NCBI GenBank assembly: GCA_030280995.1
Contig: JASXTE010000005.1
Location: 36,350,203 to 36,414,202 of the forward strand
Reading direction: 5' to 3'
Origin: Hemileia vastatrix
Taxonomy: Eukaryota; Basidiomycota; Pucciniomycetes; Pucciniales; Zaghouaniaceae
DNA: 64,000 bases
The notes beneath the pieces are model-generated. The model was not told where the DNA came from, made no database searches, and saw only the letters and a program-made list of their open reading frames with translations. This document shows positions 10,247 through 22,150 of this stretch, piece after piece; positions within the stretch are counted from its first letter, which is position 1, and each line of letters starts with the position of its first letter. The position numbers and the translations under genes were made by a program.

Positions 10247-11643
10247 CTAGTCAACAAAAAATTTCATTAAATGTTCTATTTCTTCAACAGATTTGTTTGC
10301 TTTAATGCATTCGATCAAGAAATCTTTCTTTTTAGAACTTTCTTGGAGATCATGCTTATACTTCATCTGTTCCATTAAGTTTTGATGCTCGAGTGTCTTT
10401 CCCTTATTTTTGGATTTTTCAATACTAAGAGTTAACTCAAACTTCTTCTCCTCTAAATCTTGGGCCCTACCATCCTTCTGTAAAGAGAGCTCAAACTTCT
10501 TCTCCTCCAAATCTTGGATCCGATCATCCTTCCGTAAGGAGAGCTCATACTTCCTCTCTTCCAAATCTTGTACTCTGTCATCCCTCCTTAAAGAGAGCTT
10601 GTATTTCTTCTTTTCAAAGCTCAGTGTCTCTTTAGCAATTTCCACTTTTTCTAGAGTGAGAATAAAAATTAACATAAAGTAGAAGAAAATCAGAGTAAAG
10701 TAATAAGAGGTATGATATCACTTACCAGCATCACGTTTCTCTAAAAACTGTTCCATCAAAGAAAAAGGTGTTTGTGATGAAGTATCACTTTTTTGTCTTC
10801 TTTGGGAGAGGAAATTTAGACTAGTTGAAGCCCTTCTCTTTTTGTTCAACGTAGCATTTTCCTCCTCATCATTGTCACTAGCTTCAGACTCAGTTGATTG
10901 AGGATCCTGGGTTTGTTCATCAGCCTTTTAAGAAATAAGAAAAAGATAAGTAAATAAAAAATAGAATTGATAAGATAAAACAAACAGACCTGAGTTAGAT
11001 TGGGTTGGGTTAAATCGCCAATAGTATCAATAGCAAAGCTATCTAGATTCGTAGAATTTAGAAGAGGGGAGGCTTGAGTGGAGGAAGAGGATGGGAAAAG
11101 ATTTGCTTCTACATCATGTTTGGAGATAGGATCTTCTCCATCCAACATGTTTACAGGATTAACATCGGCTCGCTCTCCAAAAATTGCATCCATCTCTTTA
11201 AAGTAAGGACATAAAGAATCAAGTTTATTGTCTATGGATTTTATACCCTTAGTTATATCAATGTCAGTAACCCCAAAACCAGTGGAAGATGAAAGAGCCT
11301 TTGCCTTCTTGTATTTTGCTCGATAATGCTTGGAGCGTTCAGACATCTGTTTAGGCAAAAGATCAATCCTTCCCTTGGTCTTATTGCGTAATTCATTTGC
11401 CATTAGAAGATAGCCATTAACTTTTGATGTGGGGGGCCGTCCTACTTTAGTGGCATACTCAGTACCAAAACAAGAATCATAGTTAGATTTGGTTTTCAGC
11501 CAGTTGATAAGAATGAGATGTTCATCTTTTTTTAATTGAACAGTCTTTGATTTCTTGGCTGAGCGGGGGAAAGAGGAAGTAGTGGGAATTGAAGAACAAC
11601 TGGGTGATGGCTGCCTTTGAGAAGATCCAGGATGACGAGGCAT
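10247..11643 (-). CDS. Myb/SANT-like DNA-binding protein of the Harbinger element (three exons, intact)
   Basis: PIF/Harbinger elements encode a Myb-like protein that binds the ends and helps carry the transposase into the nucleus. Exons 11643-10990, 10924-10726 and 10650-10247 join without a stop to 418 residues. Introns are 65 and 75 nt with AG acceptors; the first donor is an unusual GTCTGT, the second GTAAGT. Residues about 40-150 carry the trihelix-like region (KKDEHLILINWLKTKSN, MSERSKHYRAKYKKA). An acidic linker follows. The last exon is a coiled coil with three to four 18-residue repeats of the KYELSLRKDDRIQDLEEK type. Convergent with the transposase. ATG chosen at MPRHPGSSQ, since upstream in-frame residues look like leader. 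Confidence 0.8.
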
Positions 11644-11978
11644 GTTATTATAAATGAAGATGAAAAGGAGCAGAAACAAGCAGATGAGATAGCGAGATGA
11701 AAAGGAGAAGAATCAAATAGATGAAATGGGGAGAAATTCTGAGCGGATAGAATGAACAGGATGGGATGAGAATGGAAGTGCGCAGCAAGGTAGAAGGCTG
11801 GGATATCCAGAAAGTTGTCCAAGATGTGGTTATGGAAAATTGAGTAAATAAATGTCGGATAAGAGGTGAACATTGACACGTAAAGTGTCTAATAACCCAA
11901 TTATTAGCAAAAATAATTGCGGAAGATAATTGGGGTATGCAGATTATTTTCTGCAATTAATTTAATTGCGGATCGGTC
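11644..11978. other. Right subterminal region of Harbinger copy 1
   Basis: Probable promoter side of the Myb-like gene plus subterminal sequence. TAATTGC-type inverted motifs at 11910-11970 resemble those near the left end (GCAATTA at 3850-3860). Confidence 0.5.
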
Positions 11979-11997
11979 AACATTGATACCCCCTATT

Positions 11998-13110
11998 GTG
12001 TTGGATAATAGATATCAAGATCATAATATTCCATTTCCATTGTTGAGTACAACAAGTAGTATTTTAAAGACACCTGTGGTACAGGGGCCACTGAGCTTGG
12101 TACCTTCCATCAATTCCTCTTAGCAATAGCAGTGTCCAACATCACTGCTACTGGCCCACGGCAACTTGGGTTTTTCCAACTCAGAGTCAGGGAGCACTCT
12201 GATGATCCTTATTTGATTGCATTTGGGGCTGGTAGCTTGGAGTAGGTTATCTCCTCCCAGGATGGCTGATGGGTGTTGAAGACACATCACAGTATATTTC
12301 AGGTCTCCACCTGTTTTTGTTTGCATTATTTAAACTGGTTGCTTGGAGTAGCTATCTCCAACCAGGGTGGCAGGATCAACTGTGGTTCCACAGTCTCAGT
12401 TTATTTCAGGTCTTCACCTGAGGGAAATCTGTTCAGGAAATCCCCAATTTAGCAGGTCTTAATAGATCCTAAACATTAAGAATAGCCCCAGCCTACCGTA
12501 TAGATTGAAAATAAATAAAAAAACAAAGACTACACTATGTTAACATAGGCAGCCGCAGGGTTTAAATTCGGAAAAAGGTTGCCCTCTCCAGTGCACATAA
12601 GCATGTAAGGGAGAAATGGTCTGGCAACACTCGCCCTTACACACCGTTTGCGTTGGTGTATGTAGAAATTTCTGCCTCCACAGTTGCCCATAACCAGATA
12701 TATAGCAACTGCTTAAACAGGTCCCACCTCCACAAGTGAGGTATCCTACTTAGGACAGAAGAATTTAGTAGAGAGTATGAGCGACAATACTCCCTAGGAC
12801 CACCCGCCAGGAGAAGGCATCTCCCATGGGGGGGCTGTGTAGCTCTTGGTTGGATATCTGATGGGTGCTCCAGGATGGAAAATTTTCACCAGCAGAAGGT
12901 AAGTCTTTTTCAGACATGTGCTGGGGGTCTTTTGGCTACTAACATTCCTAGTGTCGCTAACATTGTGGAGTTTTTTATGGCTAATATTTCAATTCCCACA
13001 GGTACAGCCCATAACTTGTAGCACGATGTCAGCCTGTAAAACTCCGGAAAGAACCGGAGAACAGGGGACGCCGCGACTACAGACTATACACATTCACACA
13101 CACAACTAAA
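11998..13110. other. Non-coding or decayed repeat between Harbinger and the host gene
   Basis: Contains two imperfect tandem units of about 120 bases (12236-12310 and 12340-12425) sharing a 'ttggagta..ctatctcc' head and 'atttcaggtct.cacctg' tail. Shares GGCTGTGTAGCTCTTGG (about 12834) with the Copia-side region near 2837. No convincing frame on either strand. Possibly remains of an LTR. Confidence 0.35.
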
Positions 13111-13239
13111 TACGTAGTCCTAGTGACTTAACACGCATTTCATTACAGCTTGTCATTTGAAATTTAAATCTGAACGTTTTACTCCATCTTTGACACTACT
13201 GCTAAATAATGTAAGCACTATAATCAATACCCTCATTGA

Positions 13240-13449
13240 TCATAAAGTCATCATTGTTCTTATTTCATTGCATATTGTAATTAGCTCCTCAAGCACTATC
13301 TTCTGGCTAAGAAATAAGATTCTTTGATCCTTCAGGCGAGGTAGAGCGGATTGACAATGAGTTATTAACGCAGTCATATGTAATGCCTGATATAAACTGA
13401 TATTTCTGTATTTCATAGGATTGATTCTAAAAAAGGGTGGTGAGTTCAT
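13240..13449 (-). CDS. Possible exon of an unrecognised host gene
   Basis: Short minus-strand frame of 69 codons with an amphipathic, non-repetitive composition (LPRLKDQRILFLSQKIVLEE). A T-tract ending in TTTTTTAG lies near its 5' side, so it could be a terminal exon. Base composition resembles the gene at 14088 rather than the transposons. No family recognised; it may be chance. Confidence 0.25.
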   Translation of the reverse strand: MNSPPFFRINPMKYRNISLYQALHMTALITHCQSALPRLKDQRILFLSQKIVLEELITICNEIRTMMTL

Positions 13450-14087
13450 TCACTATTGAAATGAAGGGATATATTTTTAGTTATAAAATAAAACCTTACT
13501 GATTTAATGAACTTGAGCCGAAGTTTTCCTACTTCGCATAGAAGCAAAGTTAAAAATTTTAGAGGATGGCTCAAAAGTGTGCATCGGTAAGGTCCAGACG
13601 CAGTTAACAGTTAGTATCGAAATAAAGGAATACATTCAAATTGGTTTTCAGGCATCATGTGACGTTCATGGCATTACTGGGCTTCAACATGCCGATGATT
13701 AAAGTCAAATGCTATCATTACGAGAATGACGAGACTATTTTATTCGTTCGTCCTGCGCACCTCGTCAAGCATTGACTTTATCTTTAAAATAGATTTTGTC
13801 ACTTTAGGGGTTTATTAAAAGGACTATCAGTTTAACATTCTAAAAGACATATTTGCAAAAACAATCTGAAAATGCTTATAAATGCGTTTTCAACAATCAT
13901 GAGATTTCTCTGTTGCGTTAACTCCTTTGCAGTTTTCTTTTTTTTTCTTCCCTCATAGTTATTTTCCTGAATGAAATCTTTCCTCTCATTTGATTTTTGA
14001 AGAGTGTCATTAGTTTATATACATATATTTTGGTATTTTTCTATTTTCTATTTTTTATTTTGCCACTTGAACCCAAGTTCTCACAAC

Positions 14088-14874
14088 ATGTCGGTGCCAG
14101 CTCGTATCCCTCAACAAACTTCGGAAGGAATCATGCAGGCAGTATCTAAAGACAGTTTTCAAAAACTGAAATTGAAGTTGACACATATGGTGAGTATCCA
14201 GTCAAAACGCTAGTTTCAAAGGAACAAAACTAAGCTATACAAATTGTTAGCAGATACTTCCAAAACCTAAATTACACAATATCCAAACCACGGCTTTGGA
14301 GAAATGCATTCATGCTACGCGAACATCTCCTTCCAAAACTTCCTTCCAACAAAGTCGTACGAATTCTTCGGTAATCCAATCCCCGCAGATTAGCTTCCAG
14401 ATAAAGGCATATCAAGAAACTGATCAAGTAGGTCTAGCAACCAAATTTTATGGTGAAAGGTTCGATTCTTTAGAACAAGACATCATCAGCCCAAATCACA
14501 TATACGGAGAAAACTATCGGTCAGCCAATTTTGAAATAAGGAAGCAATCATTATCAACCAGTTTCTTTAATTTTTCTAACACTGAAAAGGACGACTGGGA
14601 TTTCAAATGTGTCGGTTCAAGACGTAGTGAAACATCCGTCTCTGAATATTCCATGCCAATATCACCGCAAAGCCCCCTAAATTATCCAGCATCTGTACAT
14701 AGACCAGACAAAGCACAATTCATCGAATCTCGAGAACTTTACAAATCCTCACATCAGTCGTCACTTTTTTTAAACTCTGAAGACAAAATCTTGGCCGCAT
14801 GGGCAGAAATGACTCCTCCTATATTATTTCGTAAAGTTTCAAAAAACCATTGGGTTTCAATATCAGAGGGGTGA
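14088..14874 (+). CDS. Hypothetical host protein, two exons, intact
   Basis: Exons 14088-14189 and 14254-14874 join in frame to 240 residues. The 64-nt intron has a textbook GTGAGT donor and TTAGCAG acceptor. The protein is Ser/Thr/Gln-rich with little low complexity, no transmembrane segment and no signal peptide; its C-terminus is hydrophobic and aromatic (WAEMTPPILFRKVSKNHWVS). The 5' flank has a pyrimidine-rich leader (13920-13975), common before fungal starts. Codon use and richer GC contrast with the surrounding transposons, so this is probably a real low-copy gene. I do not recognise a family or function. Confidence 0.65.
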
Positions 14875-15522
14875 AATTCATGACATATATGAATCCGTTT
14901 TTTAAAGAATGAAAAATATCTTATCTAAATCTTATCATGAACGGTATTATCATTCGCGAATAAGTTTTGAAGAGAAGTACCATCGATTGAGGTGAAAGGA
15001 GTCTCAAAACGTTGAACAATCCGGAAAAAAAAGAGTTAGAAAATATGTAACTTACGACAAATGGACATTTTCTATGAAATTTTATTCTTCAAAGCGTCAT
15101 GTACTTGTTTTTACTTTCTTATGATATCTCATAACTGTGCCACTGTAACAACATTTTTGATGTATCAGGAATCATTTGGTACGGTTTAGTTAAATAACAT
15201 GAATGAATGATATGATACTAAAAGGTCACCAGATAAACCAACGTGAAATATTTCTATTCACTGATTAGTCAGCGACACTGAAAATGATACCAAATATTTT
15301 TATAGTAATAATCAAAATAGATGTGTGTGAAAATGATAATAGGGGGTGTCAAACATTACCATATACGTCTGGCGGGCTTCAGTCTCAAAACCCCATTCAA
15401 AGACGCCATCATAAATGGCTTACTTGGGGTTAGACATGCCAAACATTAGGTCAAATACTTCATCAAATACTTCCTATTCTTGTTGAGATTATATTCCTGA
15501 GTAGATTCTACATACTTGCATA
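14875..15522. other. 3' flank of the hypothetical gene
   Basis: Unique-looking sequence, no repeats and no credible frame. Likely the 3' untranslated region and intergenic DNA. Confidence 0.4.
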
Positions 15523-15645
15523 TCTATATATATAAAAGAACTGGTGCCCTAACTTCCTAAAACTTAGCATATTCGGCCGCTAACCTAACTGACCCCTACT
15601 GATTCCACATCTATATATATAAAAGAACTGGTGCCCTAACTTCCT
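15523..15645. repeat. Tandem Helitron-like 5' end
   Basis: A 36-bp segment starting TCTATATATATAAAAG occurs at 15523-15558 and again at 15610-15645, 87 bp apart. TC followed by a TATATATAAAAG run is typical of Helitron 5' ends in fungi and plants. The 51 bases between the two copies recur at 26727-26776 beyond the LINE. So the LINE seems to sit inside a small Helitron-like element, with a partial tandem copy upstream. Confidence 0.4.
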
Positions 15646-15650
15646 TATGG

Positions 15651-17352
15651 ATGGATTCTGACCAGAACCACCATGCAACACGCGTCGACGCGTCAAAAAA
15701 TTCACCTTCCGCCTTGCCTCCAGATCACGCACCTCCTCTGGCCCAAGAATCCCCCCCTTCAACACTCCTATCCCTGCTCCTGCTACTGCCTCCCCACCTC
15801 TGCATTCTGGTTCACGTCCCTATCCTGCTCCCAAGAAGAGGAGGTATGCATCTCCTCCCCCCTCACCAGGTCCACTCCTCAGAGAGGACATTGTTGACTC
15901 CATTGAGGATGCAAGACTGGCCCACCCAGAACTTCTCTTTACTGCCTCTCAACTGTGCTCCCCCCTCCCTCCTCTGCCCCCACCCATGGATATTTCCCCC
16001 CCAGCTTCTCCTAACCCTTGTCAAACCAACTCACTAGAAGACTCCATAAACAACCCCCTCAAGCCTTGCTTTGGCTTTGGCCTTACTAGTGCTCCACCAC
16101 CTTCTCTCGACCAAAACTCCCCATCAGTTCGCCTTACCCGCCTGGTTGGGCAGGAAAACACCAACGACCCGGTCATGATCATGACATGCCTCAACAATCT
16201 AATAGGCACCTTCAAGGACCCTCCTTGCAAGGGATCCAAGATATCAGTCCACACTGCAACCATGGTAGACATCCAAGCCCTCTCTTCCACCCTTCTGCCA
16301 CTCCTCCAGAAGGCTTCCTGCCAACAAAACTCTCCTCCCACTCCCTCACCCATACCACCTTCCCCATCTCTCTCATCCATTGATCAAAAATTGGATTCTA
16401 TTCTTTCCCATCTGAAAATCCCCTCACCTGCGACTCACCAACCTTTGCCTCCCACTAAATCCTTTGCCCAAGCTGCTGCATCTGCTTCAACCAATGACTT
16501 GCCCAAGCAACGCATCCCTCCCCAGGCCATGCAACATATCACCATCAAGCAGAAAAACCCCACATCCCCTGTTCTCCTGAAATACAGTAATGCTAACTAC
16601 TCACCTTCATCAACAACCGTATCTCCTCACAAAAAATATCACTCACTCCTTCAGACTCTCCCATTCGCATCCGCAGTGCATTCAGGCACCGCTCAAATGA
16701 CATAAAACTCATGATCAACACAGAGGACGAAAAACAAACACTAGTGAATTCTTGGCAGAAATGGATACCACAGGATATGATCTTCAAACCCACCACCTTC
16801 CCAGTGGTTGCCCATGGTATTCCAACCCTCTTTGACCTGAATGATCAAACCTGCATTGACTCCTTCATAGCTGAAAACCCTGACACCCTCCAATCACTCT
16901 ATCGCATCTCTTGGCTCAAGCAGGAAGAGGATAGATGGGGAAAAAATCACTCCTCAGTCATTCTTCATCTTCTTAGTAAGACTGATGCTGAACTCCTTTC
17001 TTCTCCCTCCCCTTCTTTTCCTTTCATATGTGACGGTCAAGTGAGACGCACTGAAGCTATCAATAGGGAACTTAGCCTATGCTTCCAATGCTGGGGCAGA
17101 GGTCACCTTGCTATTCATTGCTCCCTCCCTCCAAGATGTTCTAACTGTGCTGTTCACCACAACTCAAAGGTGTGCAATAAGCCGAAACTTACCTCCCCAG
17201 TATGTTTCCGTTGTGTGGACTCCCTCCCCCATGACCACCCTCTGAAGTGTGCATCCATCAATCTGCAAGAGCTGATAGATGACCCCTCAACTGCTCCAAA
17301 TATCTTTCACCTCCCACATCAAGTCACCTGCCCTCATCCACCTGCCCAATAA
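15651..17352 (+). pseudogene. LINE ORF1, zinc-knuckle RNA-binding protein (frameshifted)
   Basis: Nucleic-acid chaperone that coats the element RNA. Reading passes through three frames (15651-16037, 15986-16705, 16711-17352), so at least two frameshifts are present. The N-terminal half is Pro/Ser-rich. The C-terminal part has a domain from about 16750 (LVNSWQKWIPQDMIF) and then zinc knuckles: CFQCWGRGHLAIHC, CSNCAVHHNSKVC and CFRC. The stop TAA at 17350-17352 overlaps the ATG of ORF2 (17352) as TAATG, an arrangement used for termination-reinitiation. Confidence 0.75.
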
Positions 17353-17665
17353 TGGAACACCACCACCTGCCCAATGACACCAATTTTCAAATAAAAATAT
17401 TACAACTCAATTGTCACCACTCCTTCCACTGCTTCCACTCTCTCTTCAATGACCCACTCACCACTACATTTGATATCCTAGCACTACAAGAACCATTCCT
17501 ATCATATGACCACCTCTCCCCAGCCCCAGCAAAAGGCTGGAACCTCTTTCTCCCATCCCCCAACTTTCCTCCCTCCCTCCCCATAAGATGTGGCTTTTAT
17601 GTCAACAAACGCCTCCCCCCACACCTCCTCTCTTCCCTCCCCAGCCCAAGCCAAGACATCACCCT
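17352..17665 (+). pseudogene. LINE ORF2, endonuclease N-terminal half
   Basis: APE-type endonuclease that nicks target DNA for target-primed reverse transcription. Starts with KILQLNCHHS (metal-binding Asn) and continues with DILALQEPFL (catalytic Glu). It is cut after DITL by the CACTA-like element; the reading frame resumes in phase at 22293 once one CCT duplication is removed. Confidence 0.8.
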
Positions 17666-18479
17666 CACCACGCAATATGGGGGGCGGACTTGCTAGCAAG
17701 TCCGCAACCTTGAACCCTAATTCATATCTTTTTCAGCACACATTGAGGTGGTGATGAAACAATCATGAAGAAATATTGAATTTACTTTGAAAACACCTTG
17801 AAACTGATTTGAACCTTCATTGAACCACAGTTGATTAATAGTTCAAAAAATATTCACAGCAGGAAAAAAGTGTGCACTAGATGTCTAGTGCTTTTTTTTG
17901 CTTCCTGAATTGATTCCTGGTAGAATTACAAGTGGGACTTCCATCTGATGCCTCCCTCCCCTAATTCTCCCTTATCTTCAATCTGACTTCCTATCCTACC
18001 CCCTTATCTCATTTCTAAACTTGCCATCTACTTACCCATTTTCCCTATTCCTTTCCTTCACAGTGAGAAAACAACTCTCCTCTCCTTCCCCCCCTCTCCC
18101 TTCTCTTCTCTTCATTTCTCACACCTCCCCCAGACCCTCACTCACCTTTCCCAGCCCACTGTCATTATTTAGTTTTATTTTACTTTGTATTTTTTTCATT
18201 TTTCATGTTTCTTCCCTACAAAAATCTTCCTTTTTCAACGATTGGCCACATTTTTTTAGTAAACACAAGCAACTCAAATTCTGAAATATGTATTTAGTTA
18301 CATTATTTACCACTTGGAATGGGTTATAATTCCTCAAAATTTTATTCCTTGTTATTTCTAATTTATACATATTAATTATTCTCAAGTTTATAAAAAGTTG
18401 GCTACTTCCCAAGCCCTTGCATGCCTCCCCAACACTTTTTTCACCTCTTCAATCTCATCGCTCACCTCCCCCAGAAAAA

Positions 18480-19030
18480 TAAAGGAACTGGGGAAGGCTG
18501 GGGAAGGTGAGAGAGGGGCTTTACAGGGCTGGGAGAGGTTATAAAATCCCCTAACCCACTTCGGGAAGGCTGGAAAAGGTGAGCAAGGGTCCTTAAAGGG
18601 CTAGGAGAGTTGATAAAAGCCTCTCACCTACTACTCACAGCCCTACTTAGTCTTTACAGCACCTCGTTCACATCTCCAGCCAAATTAAGGGACTTGAGAA
18701 GCTGGGGGAGGTGAGCAAGGGGCTTTGAAAGTCTGTGGGAGGTAATAAAAGCCTCTCACTCACTTCTCCCAGCCTTCCTTAGTCTTTACAGCACCTCGCT
18801 CACATCTCCAGCCAAAGTAAGGGACTGGGGGAGGCTGGAAGAGGTGAGTGAAGGGCTGGAAAGATTGGGAAGGTGAGAAAGGGCTAGGGGAGGTAAGCGA
18901 GAGCTGGGGGATGTGGACAATAAACTGGGGAGGTGAGTAATAGTTTTAGAATGTGAGAGAAAGGCTGGTGAGGGCTAATGGAGGTGAGTGGGGTGAGTGA
19001 GGGGAATGGGAGGTGAGCGAGAGGTTGCAA
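18480..19030. repeat. G-rich direct repeats inside the large CACTA-like element
   Basis: Repeated 'gctgggggaggtgagcaagg'-like units. One block of about 148 bp, with TTAGTCTTTACAGCACCTCG inside, is present twice (about 18652 and 18780) at high identity. Non-coding. Confidence 0.65.
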
Positions 19031-19299
19031 AAGGGGTGTAGTTGTGTTAAAAGTGAAAATAGAGTGGAGGGGAGTAGTGAGGAGGGCTTAAACATAGATT
19101 TTGAAGCTTAAAGGGTGTAGCAAATGTATCAGGAGGGCAATAAAAGGGTGGTGAGTGGTAATAGAATTAACAGAAATGAAAAAGCAGAAAAATTTGTGTG
19201 GAGAGATTGAGAGGTTGTCCATTGAGGTAGTGAAAAATGGAGTGTGAACTTTGTTCTTCGGGCGAACATCAGAGTCCACCCCCTCAATCTACAGCTCTA

Positions 19300-22150
19300 T
19301 TCTGCCGATATGGAAAATGATTGATAATTATTTTTTATTGATATTTTTTAACTTAAACCTATAGTTTATACGTCTTTATTTTATATTTTTGATTTACAAT
19401 GCACTTTAAGACTAAGAAAGTAATATAGTAAAATAATTGATAATGAAATACTATTTTGCTTTTTTACACAATAATTCACAGAATTCTTTTGATAACTATA
19501 CATGATATAAATAAATAATATAATAGGAAAATTGTAGCAAAAAGTTAAAAACTAGAATAAAACATTTAAAGAAATTTTAAACTATTGAACTTATGTATTT
19601 TTTGAGTTTATTGTATTTATTTTTAAATGTAATAGTAAAATATGTTGGTTAGATTAAAAATAGCTTTGAATTAAATTAAATAATTAGGGTAAAGGTTGAG
19701 GAAAAGATTTATCCACATATATAACCATTTAGGCTTATTTCTTGTTTTGTGATTGCTATATATAACTGGATAATTGACTGTAATAACTGCAAATTTAAAA
19801 AACTTCAATAAGTTATCTACCTCAATATATTTATGATAATCTATTCAGTAACAGAATAAAATATCTGAGTCCTTTCTTTTACTAATTTTTTTTCATTTCA
19901 ATGACTATATACATTTTCAAAAAAATTATTTATCATGTTTTTGGTGGAACTTAGATTGAACTCTCAATGCAATCTTGTTTCCAAGTGTGGTTCATAATAA
20001 TTTAAGCCATGAAAAAATTTATACTTTTTTAGAAGTTTTATTAATTACTTTTAAATATAAAAATAATTATATTTTTATATCAAAATATTTTTATTAAACA
20101 CTTTGAAGTTCTAAAAATAAGTACATATTAAGAATTATTTTTAGATAATATTATATTAAAAAAAGTTTTAAGTTGATTATATATTATTATGATATGATTT
20201 CTTTCCATATTACGTATTACGAAACTACCTAAAAATCAATTTTATACAACTATATTACATAAAAAAGATATCAGCTCTTCTGCTTAGATTTAAAGTACTT
20301 CAAAAAAACATTATTTTTGCCTTAGGTACACATTATATAGAGTATTCAGAGCATCATATTAATTTTTTAGACTTACACATTTAAGTTGAATGGAAGCCTC
20401 ACAGGATAAAATTGGTCATTTTGTAAAAAAAAAAATAAGTAAATATCTTTTAAATCAATATATATTTTTACAAAAAGTCAAATTTTAATATTTATGTTTA
20501 GTTTAAAATCTGTTATGAAGATTTGAAATATTGCTATTTAAATTAATTTTTATAACAATATAACCATTCCAGTATTGCTTTGTGATAAGGCCAATTTCAA
20601 GAAAATCTTTAAATTCTTCTGTTTAAATAAAATATCAAAGGGATTGTTTTTCATACACTTAGAAACTGAATAGAAACATCATATAAGATCTACCAATCAG
20701 CATAAATATCATAATTCCAATAAATCATTGATAAATCTTGAACCCATATATATAATTTTACAATTGCGTGTAAGTGTTCAGTTGTGAATTACTCCTATCA
20801 AAACTTTGATTCTAATGACTAAAAAAGCGTACCTGAAATGTTTCATTTAATTTATTTTTCAAAACCATAGAATTGAAATATTTTTTCTTTTCATTTAAAA
20901 CATGGAATAATATTATTTTTAATAAAAAGATGATTGCCTTTACAGCTGCTTTTCTACATGGGTATAATCTAAATTACCTATTGTGTCTTTTTTACAAAAT
21001 GAATATCATATAATAGTTTTTTAATTTGAAACTGATAGAATTATGAAAAATTACCACTTTTACCTATTTAATTCAGTTCTTGAACAATAATACAATCAAA
21101 ATATCTACCTGAAGCACATTTTTTAACATGAGAACACTTTTCAAATTATATGGTGCTTATTCCCAGGTTGACACTGAAATTATCCCACAATACAGCATTG
21201 AAGCAAAATCAAGTACTAAAATTAAAGTTTAAATAAATTTATACTACTTTGTTTTAATTATCTTTAAATTTTTACATCTAGCTTGAATTTCAGTCTTTCA
21301 TATGAAAAATTCACTAAGTAGTGATTAATTATTTCAACTCATGAGATTACTCTACCAAATAACCATATTTACATTGAATTTTGATGAAATACATCATGAA
21401 GAGTTCCAGAAAATCATATGTGTATTACATTGAATAAATTAATATTGTGAAAATTCTTAGTAGTTGAATATTCGATAGAAAAAAAAAGAGCAAAAAGATA
21501 TTTCCTTTTAATTTTAATCATCTTCTTGCATACAAAAATGGAAAAAACTGGATTAAAATTCACTTGTTTAAGAATTATACTTCTTTCTAGACATATAATT
21601 AAGCAATTTATCAATTATTAGTGCTAAGTGTAAAGAAGATATTAGAGAACTTCATTGAAACAGAAATTATGAAAACATATTTCTATCTTTTATTTTTCTT
21701 AATTATGAGTCTTTTCACAGTATTCTAGAATAGAAACTTGAGAATTTTTATGGTTCAATATTTTTATTAAATAATTCCATTGAGTTTAAAATAATTATAT
21801 TGCATAATAAGAAATAATAAAAATACAAAAAAAAAAATCAGGTAATATGGTTTAAATTAAAAAATAAAAGCTTCAAATTCTTGGTTAAAAGGAGTTATCA
21901 TTAAAGAGAACCACTGATATTATTTTATATTTTTTCAAAAAAAATAGAATAAAATAATTAGAGAGGTTAAAAGTGATGTTTTTGAAATAAATAGTATAAT
22001 TTTCAGTCTTTTAAGTGATCAGGTGAAATTCAAAATGAAAATGAAAATGAGTTTTGTGAAAAAAATTCTGTGAATGGATCAGATTATTAATCTTCCCTTG
22101 TTATTATTTCTATAAATTATTTATTAAACTTTCACTATTACTCAAGCACA
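19300..22150. other. AT-rich gene-free core of the large CACTA-like element
   Basis: About 2.8 kb of A/T-dominated sequence with stops in every frame. I see no transposase remnant, repeats or RNA gene. Confidence 0.6.

Larger units (their letters stand above)
3828..11994 (+). mobile_element. PIF/Harbinger-type DNA transposon, copy 1
   Basis: An 8.2-kb element bounded by a perfect 16-bp terminal inverted repeat, AGGGGGTATCAATGTT at 3828-3843 and its complement at 11979-11994. ATT lies directly outside both ends (3825-3827, 11995-11997). Inside, left to right: transposase (+), a large fold-back, a Tet-like oxygenase pseudogene (+), a nested CACTA-like element, a short-repeat tract, and a Myb/SANT-like gene (-). 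Transposase plus a Myb-like partner is the usual two-gene set of PIF/Harbinger elements. The ATT duplication differs from the usual TWA. Both mobility genes look intact, so this copy could be autonomous. Confidence 0.85.

Noticed and set aside
3825..11997. Terminal boundary GGGGGTATC with TTA as target duplication
   Set aside because: TTA is not repeated on the right side. Shifting by one base to AGGGGG...CCCCCT gives a perfect ATT duplication, also seen beside copy 2.
15300..15360. AGGGGGTGTCAAACATTA as another Harbinger end
   Set aside because: Resembles AGGGGGTATCAATGTT only partly, with no partner end or duplication nearby.
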